Positions 1 to 6,406 of a DNA stretch of 7,484 nt are shown here, in pieces. The position numbers and the translations under genes are program-made. The DNA is from Bacteroidota bacterium. GTDB lineage: Bacteria; Bacteroidota; Ignavibacteria; Kapaibacteriales; UBA2268. Positions within the stretch are counted from its first letter, which is position 1; each line of letters starts with the position of its first letter. The notes under the pieces were generated by a model, which saw only the letters and a list, made by a program, of their open reading frames with translations, was not told the DNA's origin and ran no database searches. The stretch lies in assembly GCA_022708005.1 (NCBI GenBank), contig JAKIZN010000072.1, positions 1 to 7,484 on the forward strand, in the 5' to 3' direction.

Positions 1-1007
1 CAATAATGAATTTCTTAAAGCCGCTTGAAAATGTAATGGCGATGCACTGTTCCGCTAACGTGGGCAACGACGGAGCAGTAGCCTTGTTCTTCGGGCTTTC
101 TGGCACTGGCAAGACCACTCTTTCGGCAGATCCTAAACGTAAGCTCATAGGCGACGACGAGCACGGCTGGAGCGACGAAGGCGTTTTCAACTTTGAAGGT
201 GGCTGCTATGCGAAAGTTATCAGGCTATCCGCTGAACACGAGCCAGAAATTTATGCTTGCACAAAGCGATTTGGCACTATATTAGAGAATGTTGTCTACG
301 ATCCAGCTTCGAGAAAAATCGATCTCGACGACGAAATGCTTACTGAAAATACGCGTGCTTCGTATCCACTTGATTTTATTCCAAATGCAGTCGAAGAGAA
401 AATGACAAAGACTCATCCGTCGGATGTAATTTTCTTGACCTGCGACGCTACTGGCGTTCTTCCGCCGATAGCTCGATTGGATATGAACCAAGCTATGTAT
501 CACTTTATCAGTGGCTATACATCAAAAATAGCTGGCACAGAAATAGGGCTTGGAATAGAGCCAGAAATAGCGTTCAGCGCTTGCTTTGGCGCTCCATTTA
601 TGGTTCATCATCCGTTCTATTATGCAGACTTGCTGCGAGGCAAAATGGAAAAGCACGGCTCGCGATGCTGGCTTGTTAATACAGGCTGGGTGGGTGGCAA
701 ATTCGGCGTCGGCAAACGCATTAGCATAAGGCACACACGAAATATGCTGAATGCCGCTCTCGATGGCAAATTGGATAATGTGGAATATCGCAAAGATAAA
801 ATTTTCGGCTTCCATGTGCCGATGTCCTGCCCTGATGTTCCAGAAGATGTACTCGAGCCATCAAATGCTTGGGGCAACAAGGAAGAATATTGGAATAAGT
901 ATGATGCTCTTGCCGCTCGCTATATTGAGAACTTCAAGCTATTTGAAAGCGGATGCCCGCAAGAAGTTATTAATGCTGGTCCAACGAGATTGCAGAAAAA
1001 CATATAA
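1..1007 (+). CDS. pckA: Phosphoenolpyruvate carboxykinase (ATP), C-terminal part, 5' end outside window
   Basis: ATP-dependent PEP carboxykinase converts oxaloacetate plus ATP to phosphoenolpyruvate, CO2 and ADP in the cytoplasm, the first committed step of gluconeogenesis. The reading frame is open to the left edge, and the Met at base 6 lies inside the family's conserved core, so it is internal rather than the start. Numbering from that Met, I see the P-loop GLSGTGKTT (30-38), the metal/nucleotide loop GDDEHGW (49-55), the conserved Glu in EPEI (79-82), the Arg in NTRASYP (115-121), FSACFGAPF (190-198) and NTGW followed by GVGKRISI (225-241). By comparison with the roughly 530-540-residue family, about 215-220 N-terminal residues are missing. 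All catalytic landmarks expected in this part are present and there is no frameshift. A terminator follows 23 bp after the stop codon, so it probably ends its transcript here. The identification is essentially certain; only the start is unknown. Confidence 0.97.
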   Translation, partial: IMNFLKPLENVMAMHCSANVGNDGAVALFFGLSGTGKTTLSADPKRKLIGDDEHGWSDEGVFNFEGGCYAKVIRLSAEHEPEIYACTKRFGTILENVVYDPASRKIDLDDEMLTENTRASYPLDFIPNAVEEKMTKTHPSDVIFLTCDATGVLPPIARLDMNQAMYHFISGYTSKIAGTEIGLGIEPEIAFSACFGAPFMVHHPFYYADLLRGKMEKHGSRCWLVNTGWVGGKFGVGKRISIRHTRNMLNAALDGKLDNVEYRKDKIFGFHVPMSCPDVPEDVLEPSNAWGNKEEYWNKYDALAARYIENFKLFESGCPQEVINAGPTRLQKNI

Positions 1008-1030
1008 GCATAAGCGATTTTAACGCTTAC

Positions 1031-1066
1031 AATGGGCTGCTTTGCCAATAAGTAGCCCATTTTTAT
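1031..1066 (+). terminator. Intrinsic terminator downstream of pckA
   Basis: AATGGGCT at 1031-1038 is exactly complementary to AGCCCATT at 1054-1061. Pairing extends inward (one G-T wobble) to a stem of about 12 bp, 1031-1042 with 1050-1061, around a 7-base loop. The stem runs into a T-rich tail, TTTTTATT. It begins 23 bp after the pckA stop codon, which is the expected place for a Rho-independent terminator. Confidence 0.88.
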
Positions 1067-1097
1067 TCTAAAAAAGCTATGCGCGAGAACTAATATT

Positions 1098-1181
1098 TTG
1101 TATATTTTGCTGTTAAAAATTAATATTTGTGATGAGCAATGAATAAAAAAATTTGAATGTATATTTAAAATGTTGTAATTT
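1098..1181 (+). promoter_or_regulatory. Candidate promoter region for topA
   Basis: The 169 bp between the pckA terminator and topA are very AT-rich and hold two weak sigma-70-like arrangements. One is TTGTAT (1098-1103), a 17-base spacer, then TAATAT (1121-1126). The other is TTGAAT (1153-1158), a 17-base spacer, then TAATTT (1176-1181). Each box matches the consensus at only about four of six positions and such matches are common by chance in AT-rich DNA. A promoter is expected here because the upstream gene is terminated, but which one is used cannot be decided from sequence. Confidence 0.35.
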
Positions 1182-1235
1182 GATTTTCAAAAGAATTGCA
1201 TTTTTCAAAAAATATAAAAATAGTTTGGGCATTTT

Positions 1236-3566
1236 ATGGCAAAGAAAAAATTAGTTGTGGTGGAGTCGCCCGCCAAGGCTAAAACAATAAATAAGTATCT
1301 GGGCAAAAACTTCGTAGTAGAAGCATCAGTCGGTCATATCAAAGACTTGAGCAAGTTTAAGCTCGGAGTAAATATAGAGGCTGGATTTGAGCCTAAATAT
1401 GTAACTATAACGGGCAAATCGACGATAATAAAGCGGTTGCGCCAATCGGCAGCCGACGCAGAGGAAGTGCTTATCGCAACTGACCCCGACCGCGAAGGCG
1501 AAGCCATCGCTTGGCATATAGCGGAGGAAATTAAGAAAGATAACAGCAATATCAAACGAGTGATATTTAACGAAATTACTAAATCTGGAGTGCAAAAAGG
1601 CATCGCAAATCCGCGAGAAATCGACGAGGAAATGTTTATGTCGCAGCAGGCGAGACGGGTTATGGATAGGCTGATAGGCTTTCAAGTGTCGCCTTTTCTT
1701 TCGCGTGCAATGCTTGACAAGACAAGCGAGGCGCTCTCGGCTGGTCGCGTGCAATCGGTCGCATTGAGATTGATATGCGAGCGTGAGGAGATTATCACGG
1801 AATTTGCGCCAATAGAATATTGGAATATTTTTGCAGAATTTTCATTTGATAATGCTAAACCGTTCAAATCTAAATTGGTTAGCTTTGATATTACATCTAT
1901 AAAAAATCCAGAAGGTTCGGCAACGGGCAAAGATGATAGCGAAACCGCGAAAATACAGAAAAAATTAGCTGAATTGCACTATATTCGCACCGCCGAGCAA
2001 GCTAATTCGCTGCTCGAGAGAATCAATGCAGAGCGATTTAAAGTAGCTGAAATCAATAAATCAAGCATAAAGAAAAAACCATCAGCGCCGTTTACAACAA
2101 GCCAGTTGCAACAAGAAGCATCTAAAAAACTGCGATTTACTAATAAGCAAACTATGCAAATTGCACAAAGGCTTTACGAAGGTATAAATATTGGCAAAGA
2201 CGGCTCAGTCGGTTTGATTACTTACATGAGAACGGACTCTGTGAGGGTTAGTCCAGATGCAGTGCAAGCGGCGAGAGAATACATTGCTAAAAATTATGGC
2301 GAGGAATATTTGCCGAAGTCGCCAAATACTTATTCATCAAAGTCTTCCAATGTTCAAGATGCTCACGAAGCTATACGCCCAACATCTTTGGAGTATTCGC
2401 CCAAAGAGGTCAAGGCTTATCTCAGCAAGGAAGAGGCAAAGCTATATGAATTGATATACAATCGGTTTGTGGCATCGCAAATGAGTGTGGCGCAATTAGA
2501 GCAAACATCTATCAATATCGAAGGCGGCGATTTTATTTTTAGAACGACCGGCACGGAAATTAAATTCAAAGGCTTTCTCGTTGTTTATGAAGATAGCCCA
2601 GATTTAAACGAAAATGGCGATGATAAAGAAGGCTCTATGATACTTCCGAGCGGATTGGTTGAAGGCAAGGAGTTGAATTTAGAAAGCACAGACTCCAAGC
2701 AGTCATTTACCAAAGCTCCGCCGAGATATAATGAAGCAAGTCTTGTCAAAGAACTTGATGAACTTGGAATAGGTCGCCCAAGCACTTATGCGCAGATAGT
2801 TTCGACGCTTCTCGATAGAAAATACGTAGAGCTAATCAGCAAAGCGTTTGCCCCAACTACTCTTGGCACTGATGTAAATAATGTATTAGTATCAAATTTC
2901 CCAGACCTATTTAGCGTAAAATTTACCGCTAAAATGGAGGAAGAACTCGACATAATCGCCGAGGGCAAAAGCTCGTATTTAAAGACTATGAACGAGTTTT
3001 ACGAGCCATTTAAAAAATCTTTGAGCGAAGCAGAAAATCAAAGCACAGATATAACTTGCGATGTTTGCGGCAAACCGATGACGATAAAAATAAGCCGTAG
3101 AGGGCGATTTTTAGGTTGCACTGGCTATCCAGATTGCACTAACACCAAGCCATTGCCCAAAGGCACGCACGGTGGCAAAAAAGAACCAGAGATAGCAGAA
3201 GGAGTTACTTGCGATATATGCGGCAGCCAAATGGTTATCAGGTCAAGCCGATACGGCAAATTTTACGGCTGTATAAGATATCCAGAGTGCAAGGGCATAA
3301 AGCAAATCAAGTCTGAAGTAAAATGCCCATCTTGCAACGAAGGCAATTTGATTGAAAGATTTAGCCCTAAATCAAAAAAGAAATTCTGGGGCTGTTCGAA
3401 TTATCCAAATTGTGATTATCTAACGAACCATGAGCCTGTCAATCAAAAATGCCAAAAGTGTGGCAACTCTTATCTTGAGATTAGATATAAGAAAGTTGGT
3501 GCTGGCTATGAGAAATATATGAGCTGCCCAAGCTGCAAGGCTCAATACGAGGTTAGCCAAGATTAA
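1236..3566 (+). CDS. topA: DNA topoisomerase I (type IA)
   Basis: This cytoplasmic enzyme relaxes negative supercoils by transient single-strand cleavage through a 5'-phosphotyrosine. The 776-residue protein is complete. The Toprim domain spans about residues 4-115, with Glu10 in VVVESPAKAK and the acidic triad Asp83, Asp85, Glu87 in ATDPDREGEAIAWH. The SAGRVQS motif is at 168-174. The catalytic Tyr is residue 330 in GLITYMRTDS, followed by AHEAIRPT (376-383) and ELGIGRPSTYA (509-519). The tail carries four zinc ribbons (about 608-634, 659-685, 697-726, 739-767); the first three end in GCxxYPxC, GCxRYPEC or a close variant, and the last ends in CPSC. The start is fixed by the canonical MAKKKLVVVESP opening, but no Shine-Dalgarno sequence is visible before it. 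The gene stands alone between the pckA terminator and a convergent neighbour. Length and motif order are normal for the family. Confidence 0.98.
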   Translation: MAKKKLVVVESPAKAKTINKYLGKNFVVEASVGHIKDLSKFKLGVNIEAGFEPKYVTITGKSTIIKRLRQSAADAEEVLIATDPDREGEAIAWHIAEEIKKDNSNIKRVIFNEITKSGVQKGIANPREIDEEMFMSQQARRVMDRLIGFQVSPFLSRAMLDKTSEALSAGRVQSVALRLICEREEIITEFAPIEYWNIFAEFSFDNAKPFKSKLVSFDITSIKNPEGSATGKDDSETAKIQKKLAELHYIRTAEQANSLLERINAERFKVAEINKSSIKKKPSAPFTTSQLQQEASKKLRFTNKQTMQIAQRLYEGINIGKDGSVGLITYMRTDSVRVSPDAVQAAREYIAKNYGEEYLPKSPNTYSSKSSNVQDAHEAIRPTSLEYSPKEVKAYLSKEEAKLYELIYNRFVASQMSVAQLEQTSINIEGGDFIFRTTGTEIKFKGFLVVYEDSPDLNENGDDKEGSMILPSGLVEGKELNLESTDSKQSFTKAPPRYNEASLVKELDELGIGRPSTYAQIVSTLLDRKYVELISKAFAPTTLGTDVNNVLVSNFPDLFSVKFTAKMEEELDIIAEGKSSYLKTMNEFYEPFKKSLSEAENQSTDITCDVCGKPMTIKISRRGRFLGCTGYPDCTNTKPLPKGTHGGKKEPEIAEGVTCDICGSQMVIRSSRYGKFYGCIRYPECKGIKQIKSEVKCPSCNEGNLIERFSPKSKKKFWGCSNYPNCDYLTNHEPVNQKCQKCGNSYLEIRYKKVGAGYEKYMSCPSCKAQYEVSQD

Positions 3567-3627
3567 CCAAAATAATTCATTAGGAACTATAACTGGCTGC
3601 GTATCCGTAAGAAAATGTTAGGTTTTA

Positions 3628-3666
3628 AGATGTCCTACATCTTCGAGATGTAGGACATCTATTTTT
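3628..3666 (+). terminator. Strong hairpin downstream of topA, probable terminator
   Basis: A 15-bp perfect stem pairs 3628-3642 with 3646-3660 around the three-base loop TCG, and is followed by ATTTTTA. It lies 62 bp after the topA stop codon. The stem plus T-rich tail fits an intrinsic terminator. The length and perfection of the palindrome (arm AGATGTCCTACATCT) would also fit a dispersed intergenic palindrome that has been adopted as a terminator. The tail is short, so read-through into the next repeats is possible. Confidence 0.6.
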
Positions 3667-3669
3667 ACA

Positions 3670-3781
3670 GTCAGAATCAGGATTACAAGATTATATGATT
3701 ATCGGGATAAGAAAGGAAGAAATCGAACAGTAGACAAAATCATCTTGTTAATCCTTTAATCCCGAAAATCCTGATTCAGAC
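3670..3781. repeat. Inverted repeat with degenerate GGATT units
   Basis: The outer arms, 3670-3684 and 3767-3781, are inverted copies matching at 14 of 15 positions (GTCWGAATCAGGATT read from each end). Inside, each arm continues as short degenerate units ending in GATT or GGAT: ACAAGATT, ATATGATT and ATCGGGAT on the left, and TTCGGGATT, AAAGGATT and AACAAGATGATT on the right when read from its own end. From memory, such GAATCAGGATT-type arrays recur between genes in many unrelated environmental bacteria; I cannot confirm copies elsewhere in this genome. There are no coding signs and no target-site duplication that I can identify. Confidence 0.7.
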
Positions 3782-3785
3782 AAAA

Positions 3786-3811
3786 AGGCAAGGGAGCATG
3801 CTCCCTTGTCT
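3786..3811. repeat. Short palindrome centred on GCATGC
   Basis: CAAGGGAGCATGCTCCCTTG (3789-3808) is a perfect 20-bp palindrome. It can be extended on each side by a G-T wobble, a G-C pair and an A-T pair, to 3786-3811. As RNA it could form a hairpin with a small loop, but no T-run follows on either strand, so it does not look like a terminator. It directly abuts the GGATT-type inverted repeat. Confidence 0.65.
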
Positions 3812-3829
3812 GTATAAACTTACGCAACC

Positions 3830-3857
3830 GTAGAGACGCAATATTTTGCGTCTCTAC
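3830..3857. repeat. GTAGAGACGC hairpin repeat
   Basis: GTAGAGACGCAA (3830-3841) pairs perfectly with TTGCGTCTCTAC (3846-3857) around the loop TATT. The GTAGAGACG...CGTCTCTAC ends resemble small palindromic repeats that I recall as abundant in cyanobacteria and some Bacteroidota; that resemblance is from memory and untested here. An A-rich, not T-rich, sequence follows on the plus strand, so termination in that direction is unlikely. Confidence 0.7.
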
Positions 3858-3893
3858 AAAAATACAATATCACAAATAAAATACCTTACGAGA

Positions 3894-3951
3894 CAGCCCC
3901 ATCTATTCTTGCTCCCATTCTCCACCGGAGAATGGGCTGGGGGTTGAGGTC
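3894..3951. repeat. CCCATTCTCC hairpin with G-rich tail, eroded dispersed repeat
   Basis: CCCATTCTCC (3914-3923) pairs perfectly with GGAGAATGGG (3927-3936) across the loop ACC, and is followed by CTGGGGGTTGAGGTC to 3951. A CAGCCCC at 3894-3900 looks like a remnant of the matching left flank. In better-preserved repeats of this general type (recalled, not searched) the flanks CCCCAGCCC and GGGCTGGGG also pair, so this copy appears decayed on its left side. Confidence 0.6.
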
Positions 3952-3977
3952 AAAGTTTCTATTGTATTATTTGGAAC

Positions 3978-4019
3978 AAAAAAGAGCTACGTCGCAGCGA
4001 CATAGCTCTTTTGCTTTTT
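3978..4019 (-). terminator. Terminator of the ppiD-like gene, possibly bidirectional
   Basis: The stem pairs 3980-3994 with 3998-4012 with a single C-A mismatch at 3990/4002 and the loop CAG. Read on the minus strand it begins 21 bp after the stop codon of the foldase gene and runs into six T's (3983 to 3978). On the plus strand the same stem is followed by TTTTGCTTTTT, so it could also stop transcripts arriving from topA. Confidence 0.85.
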
Positions 4020-4033
4020 ACTCAGTTCTGCTT

Positions 4034-6214
4034 TTAGAAGTCAGAGTAGAACTTTCCACGCATATCTTCTATTTTAGCGTTCTCTTTGATTTTGTTTAGC
4101 CAAGTATTGAAAACGCTGCCCTTTGCCGATTGCTTCATGCTCTTGATTTGATCAGGTAAAGCGTTTTTAATGGTATTTTCGTCGGGCACGTTTTTAGATG
4201 TAATTTGTGCTATGTACCAGCCACCGTCGCCTTGGATTGGCTCAAGTATCTTGCCAACTTCAGACTTAAACACTTTGTTTGTAAATATAACATCCATGCC
4301 TGCGCCGGGAACTTGTCCGTTGTTTTTCATTTCGGATGCGTGCTTTACTTCGTAGTTGGTAGCTAAAGTAAGGTCGCCGATAGATTTCACTTCGTTATAA
4401 ATCTTGTTAGCCTTTTCTTTTAGCTTTGCTATTTGTTTTTTGCGTACTAATTTATTTTTGATTTCGTTTGCAAATGCAGAAAGTTCTGGGGCGCCCTCTT
4501 TGAGCCGATCTATAACTTGGACAATTACAATCCCAGAGTTTTTCATTTCTTTAGGTTGCAAAATTGTTCCAACTTCAGCATCGAATATTTGATTTGTCAA
4601 TCCCCAAGAACCAAACAATGGGAAGCTTTTGGTCATAAAATCAGAAGTATCAGCTTGCAAATTCAATCGTTTAGCAAGAGTGTCAAATGAAATGCCTGAT
4701 TCAACTTGATTTACAAAAGCATGAGCCGCCATAAATATTCCATTGCGAGTAGGATTTGAAATTGTTGGCACAATCTTTATTTCGCTGTATTTCAGTTCGT
4801 CTGATTTTTTATCGGTTACTTTAATGATATGGTAGCCAAATTGAGACTCTACTGGACCAACAATTTGCCCAACCTTTGCGGCGAACACTGCGTCTTCAAA
4901 TGGTTTAACCATTTTGCCCTTTCCGAAAAAGCCAAGATCACCGCCGTTTCTGGCAGAGCCTTTGTCTTCTGAAAATTCTTGAGCGAGCTTTGCAAAGTCT
5001 TCGCCTGAGCGGGCTTTCTTTAATATTTTCTCTGCTTCTGCTTTTGCACTATCTTTATTATTAGATGGTCCAAATCCTATAAGTATGTGGCTTGCCTGAG
5101 CGACAACGTTTTCGCCTGAGCGGCGACCGTCTAACCTTAAGAAATAAGTGCCATCGGGGAGTCTAACCGGACCGACAACCTGACGTTCTGGAGCATTTGC
5201 CAAATAAGCGGTTTTCATTTGGTCCATATCTTGCAGAAGTCCCCAATCTACTGTGTTCCCGCTATATTCGCTCATCTTTATATCGAAAATGCTGTCAGTT
5301 GTTGCTAAGTCTGTGCCTTTTTGCAAATCTTCTAAAATTCTTTGGATTTTTTTATCTGCACGAGCTGAATCTTCAGCCGATGGTTGGATAGGCATAGAGA
5401 GATACTTTATTTTGCGTTGTTCTTTTTGGCGATAATACTTTTTATTCGCTTCGAAGTAATTTCTAATTTCTTCGTCGGATACTTTAATTTCATTCGGATC
5501 TGCTTCTCTTAAGCCAACATAAATGAATTTCACGTCGGCAACGCTATTTTCATTTTTATAAGTAGTTTGTGCAAACAAAGGAGAAATTTGGCTGCTTGAA
5601 GTAGAAACAGCAGTATTCAATGCTTCGTTTAGCTTTTGGTACCTAAGATAATCGCCAATTTTAACTAAGTCATTTCGGAAGTTGCGAATTGCTTCTTCTT
5701 TCTCTTCTATGTCCATTTGATTGGGATCGCGTCCCAAATATTTCACTATATTTTCTGGATTTGTAACCAATTCAAGATACAAAGCCCTATTGAAATTTCC
5801 AGCCGTATCTGTGAATGAGCGAGCAAGAAAATCTGGAGGATTGTCCAACAGATTGTCTGCGATTTCCGCATCTGTTACGTTAATACCAATTTTGCTTGCT
5901 TCTTGTTTCATCAATATTTCAGAAACCATTTGGTCCCAAACTTGAGTCATAATTTGATTTTGGTCTATTTCTGCATCAGGGTCTTCCATCTGAGATCTTT
6001 GCTGTTCAACTGCTTGCCTGACCTTTTCCTCAAAATCTTTGTAAAGGATTTTCTCCCCGTTAATTATTCCTATAGCTGCTGTTTGCGGATTGTTGCTTTG
6101 GCTGATAAGTGTCGAAATATCGGCGTCGCTCAGCACCATAAACCCAATAAAAACAACAACAAATAGACCCAACACATACTGTGAAACTTTTCTGAGTCGT
6201 TCAAACGTTCCCAT
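4034..6214 (-). CDS. ppiD: Membrane-anchored peptidyl-prolyl isomerase, PpiD/SurA type
   Basis: The predicted role is a foldase/chaperone for exported proteins, held at the outer face of the cytoplasmic membrane. The 726-residue protein has a short basic N-terminus and one hydrophobic helix (about residues 13-29, rich in V, F, I, L), acting as an uncleaved signal anchor. A SurA-N-like helical region follows (about 45-215; it includes INGEKILYKDFEEKVRQ). One canonical parvulin domain lies at about 370-468: ASHIL with His375, GGDLGFF (424-430), Phe439 in PFEDAVF and FGYHII with His462. Weaker lobes with the same ending pattern appear near 347, 551 and 656. The protein is longer than Escherichia coli PpiD (about 620 residues). 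The start is supported by the anchor beginning right after MGTFERLRK and by an AAAGGAG ribosome site 11 bases upstream. It has its own promoter and terminator, so it is probably monocistronic. PpiD is preferred to SurA because of the membrane anchor; the exact orthology is inferred. Confidence 0.92.
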   Translation of the reverse strand: MGTFERLRKVSQYVLGLFVVVFIGFMVLSDADISTLISQSNNPQTAAIGIINGEKILYKDFEEKVRQAVEQQRSQMEDPDAEIDQNQIMTQVWDQMVSEILMKQEASKIGINVTDAEIADNLLDNPPDFLARSFTDTAGNFNRALYLELVTNPENIVKYLGRDPNQMDIEEKEEAIRNFRNDLVKIGDYLRYQKLNEALNTAVSTSSSQISPLFAQTTYKNENSVADVKFIYVGLREADPNEIKVSDEEIRNYFEANKKYYRQKEQRKIKYLSMPIQPSAEDSARADKKIQRILEDLQKGTDLATTDSIFDIKMSEYSGNTVDWGLLQDMDQMKTAYLANAPERQVVGPVRLPDGTYFLRLDGRRSGENVVAQASHILIGFGPSNNKDSAKAEAEKILKKARSGEDFAKLAQEFSEDKGSARNGGDLGFFGKGKMVKPFEDAVFAAKVGQIVGPVESQFGYHIIKVTDKKSDELKYSEIKIVPTISNPTRNGIFMAAHAFVNQVESGISFDTLAKRLNLQADTSDFMTKSFPLFGSWGLTNQIFDAEVGTILQPKEMKNSGIVIVQVIDRLKEGAPELSAFANEIKNKLVRKKQIAKLKEKANKIYNEVKSIGDLTLATNYEVKHASEMKNNGQVPGAGMDVIFTNKVFKSEVGKILEPIQGDGGWYIAQITSKNVPDENTIKNALPDQIKSMKQSAKGSVFNTWLNKIKENAKIEDMRGKFYSDF

Positions 6215-6225
6215 TAATCAAAATA

Positions 6226-6232
6226 CTCCTTT
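6226..6232 (-). promoter_or_regulatory. Ribosome binding site of the ppiD-like gene
   Basis: AAAGGAG on the minus strand lies about 11 bases before the ATG. This is slightly longer spacing than usual, but it is the clearest Shine-Dalgarno sequence in the window and supports the chosen start. Confidence 0.7.
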
Positions 6233-6271
6233 AATATATAAATTATTATTATTAATTCTCATATAATATAT

Positions 6272-6300
6272 TTTATACAAACTACAAAAATACATATCAA
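6272..6300 (-). promoter_or_regulatory. Sigma-70-like promoter of the ppiD-like gene
   Basis: On the minus strand, TTGATA (6300-6295) is followed after exactly 17 bases by TATAAA (6277-6272), giving four of six matches at the -35 box and five of six at the -10 box with optimal spacing. The predicted transcript would start near 6264-6266, leaving a leader of about 50 bases. No cell-envelope-stress box could be recognised. Confidence 0.6.
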
Positions 6301-6406
6301 TTTATTAATATCCAAAAGATTATAAGGGAGTTGGCAGCATTATTTTTTATATTTTAGTAAAATCTACCCAAAACTGATTAAGCCAGAAAAAATACAGCAA
6401 AATACA

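Larger units (their letters stand above)
3567..4033. other. 467-bp convergent intergenic region packed with palindromes
   Basis: This is the only long gene-free stretch in the window. No reading frame in it looks coding. It holds, in order: a hairpin/terminator (3628-3666), an imperfect inverted repeat built of GGATT-like units (3670-3781), a perfect 20-bp palindrome (3789-3808), a 12-bp-stem hairpin (3830-3857), a 10-bp-stem hairpin with a G-rich tail (3914-3951), and a terminator hairpin for the minus-strand gene (3980-4012). The first about 60 bp, after the topA stop, show nothing recognisable. Confidence 0.8.

Noticed and set aside
6..1007. pckA reading as a shorter protein starting at the Met at base 6
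   Set aside because: The residues around this Met belong to the conserved middle of the enzyme and the frame is open to the window edge, so it is truncated by the window and not by a real start.
751..1023. A 90-residue open frame overlapping the end of pckA in another frame
   Set aside because: It lies almost wholly inside the well-conserved pckA frame, has no recognisable motif and no separate ribosome site, and is explained as a shadow.
1326..1754. A 142-residue minus-strand open frame inside topA
   Set aside because: It is antisense to the Toprim and active-site region, has an implausible residue composition and matches no family I recognise.
3628..3960. Possible CRISPR array or attachment site in the repeat-rich spacer
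   Set aside because: The hairpins differ from one another in sequence and are not evenly spaced direct repeats with unique spacers. No cas, integrase or tRNA gene is nearby.
5197..6166. Several 60-90-residue plus-strand open frames inside the foldase gene
   Set aside because: All are antisense to a continuous, motif-rich 726-residue coding frame and show no coding features of their own.
6215..6406. Terminator for the DUF123 gene in the spacer before the foldase gene
   Set aside because: I found no stem longer than about three base pairs followed by a T-run on the minus strand; the spacer is AT-rich and holds only the foldase promoter and ribosome site.
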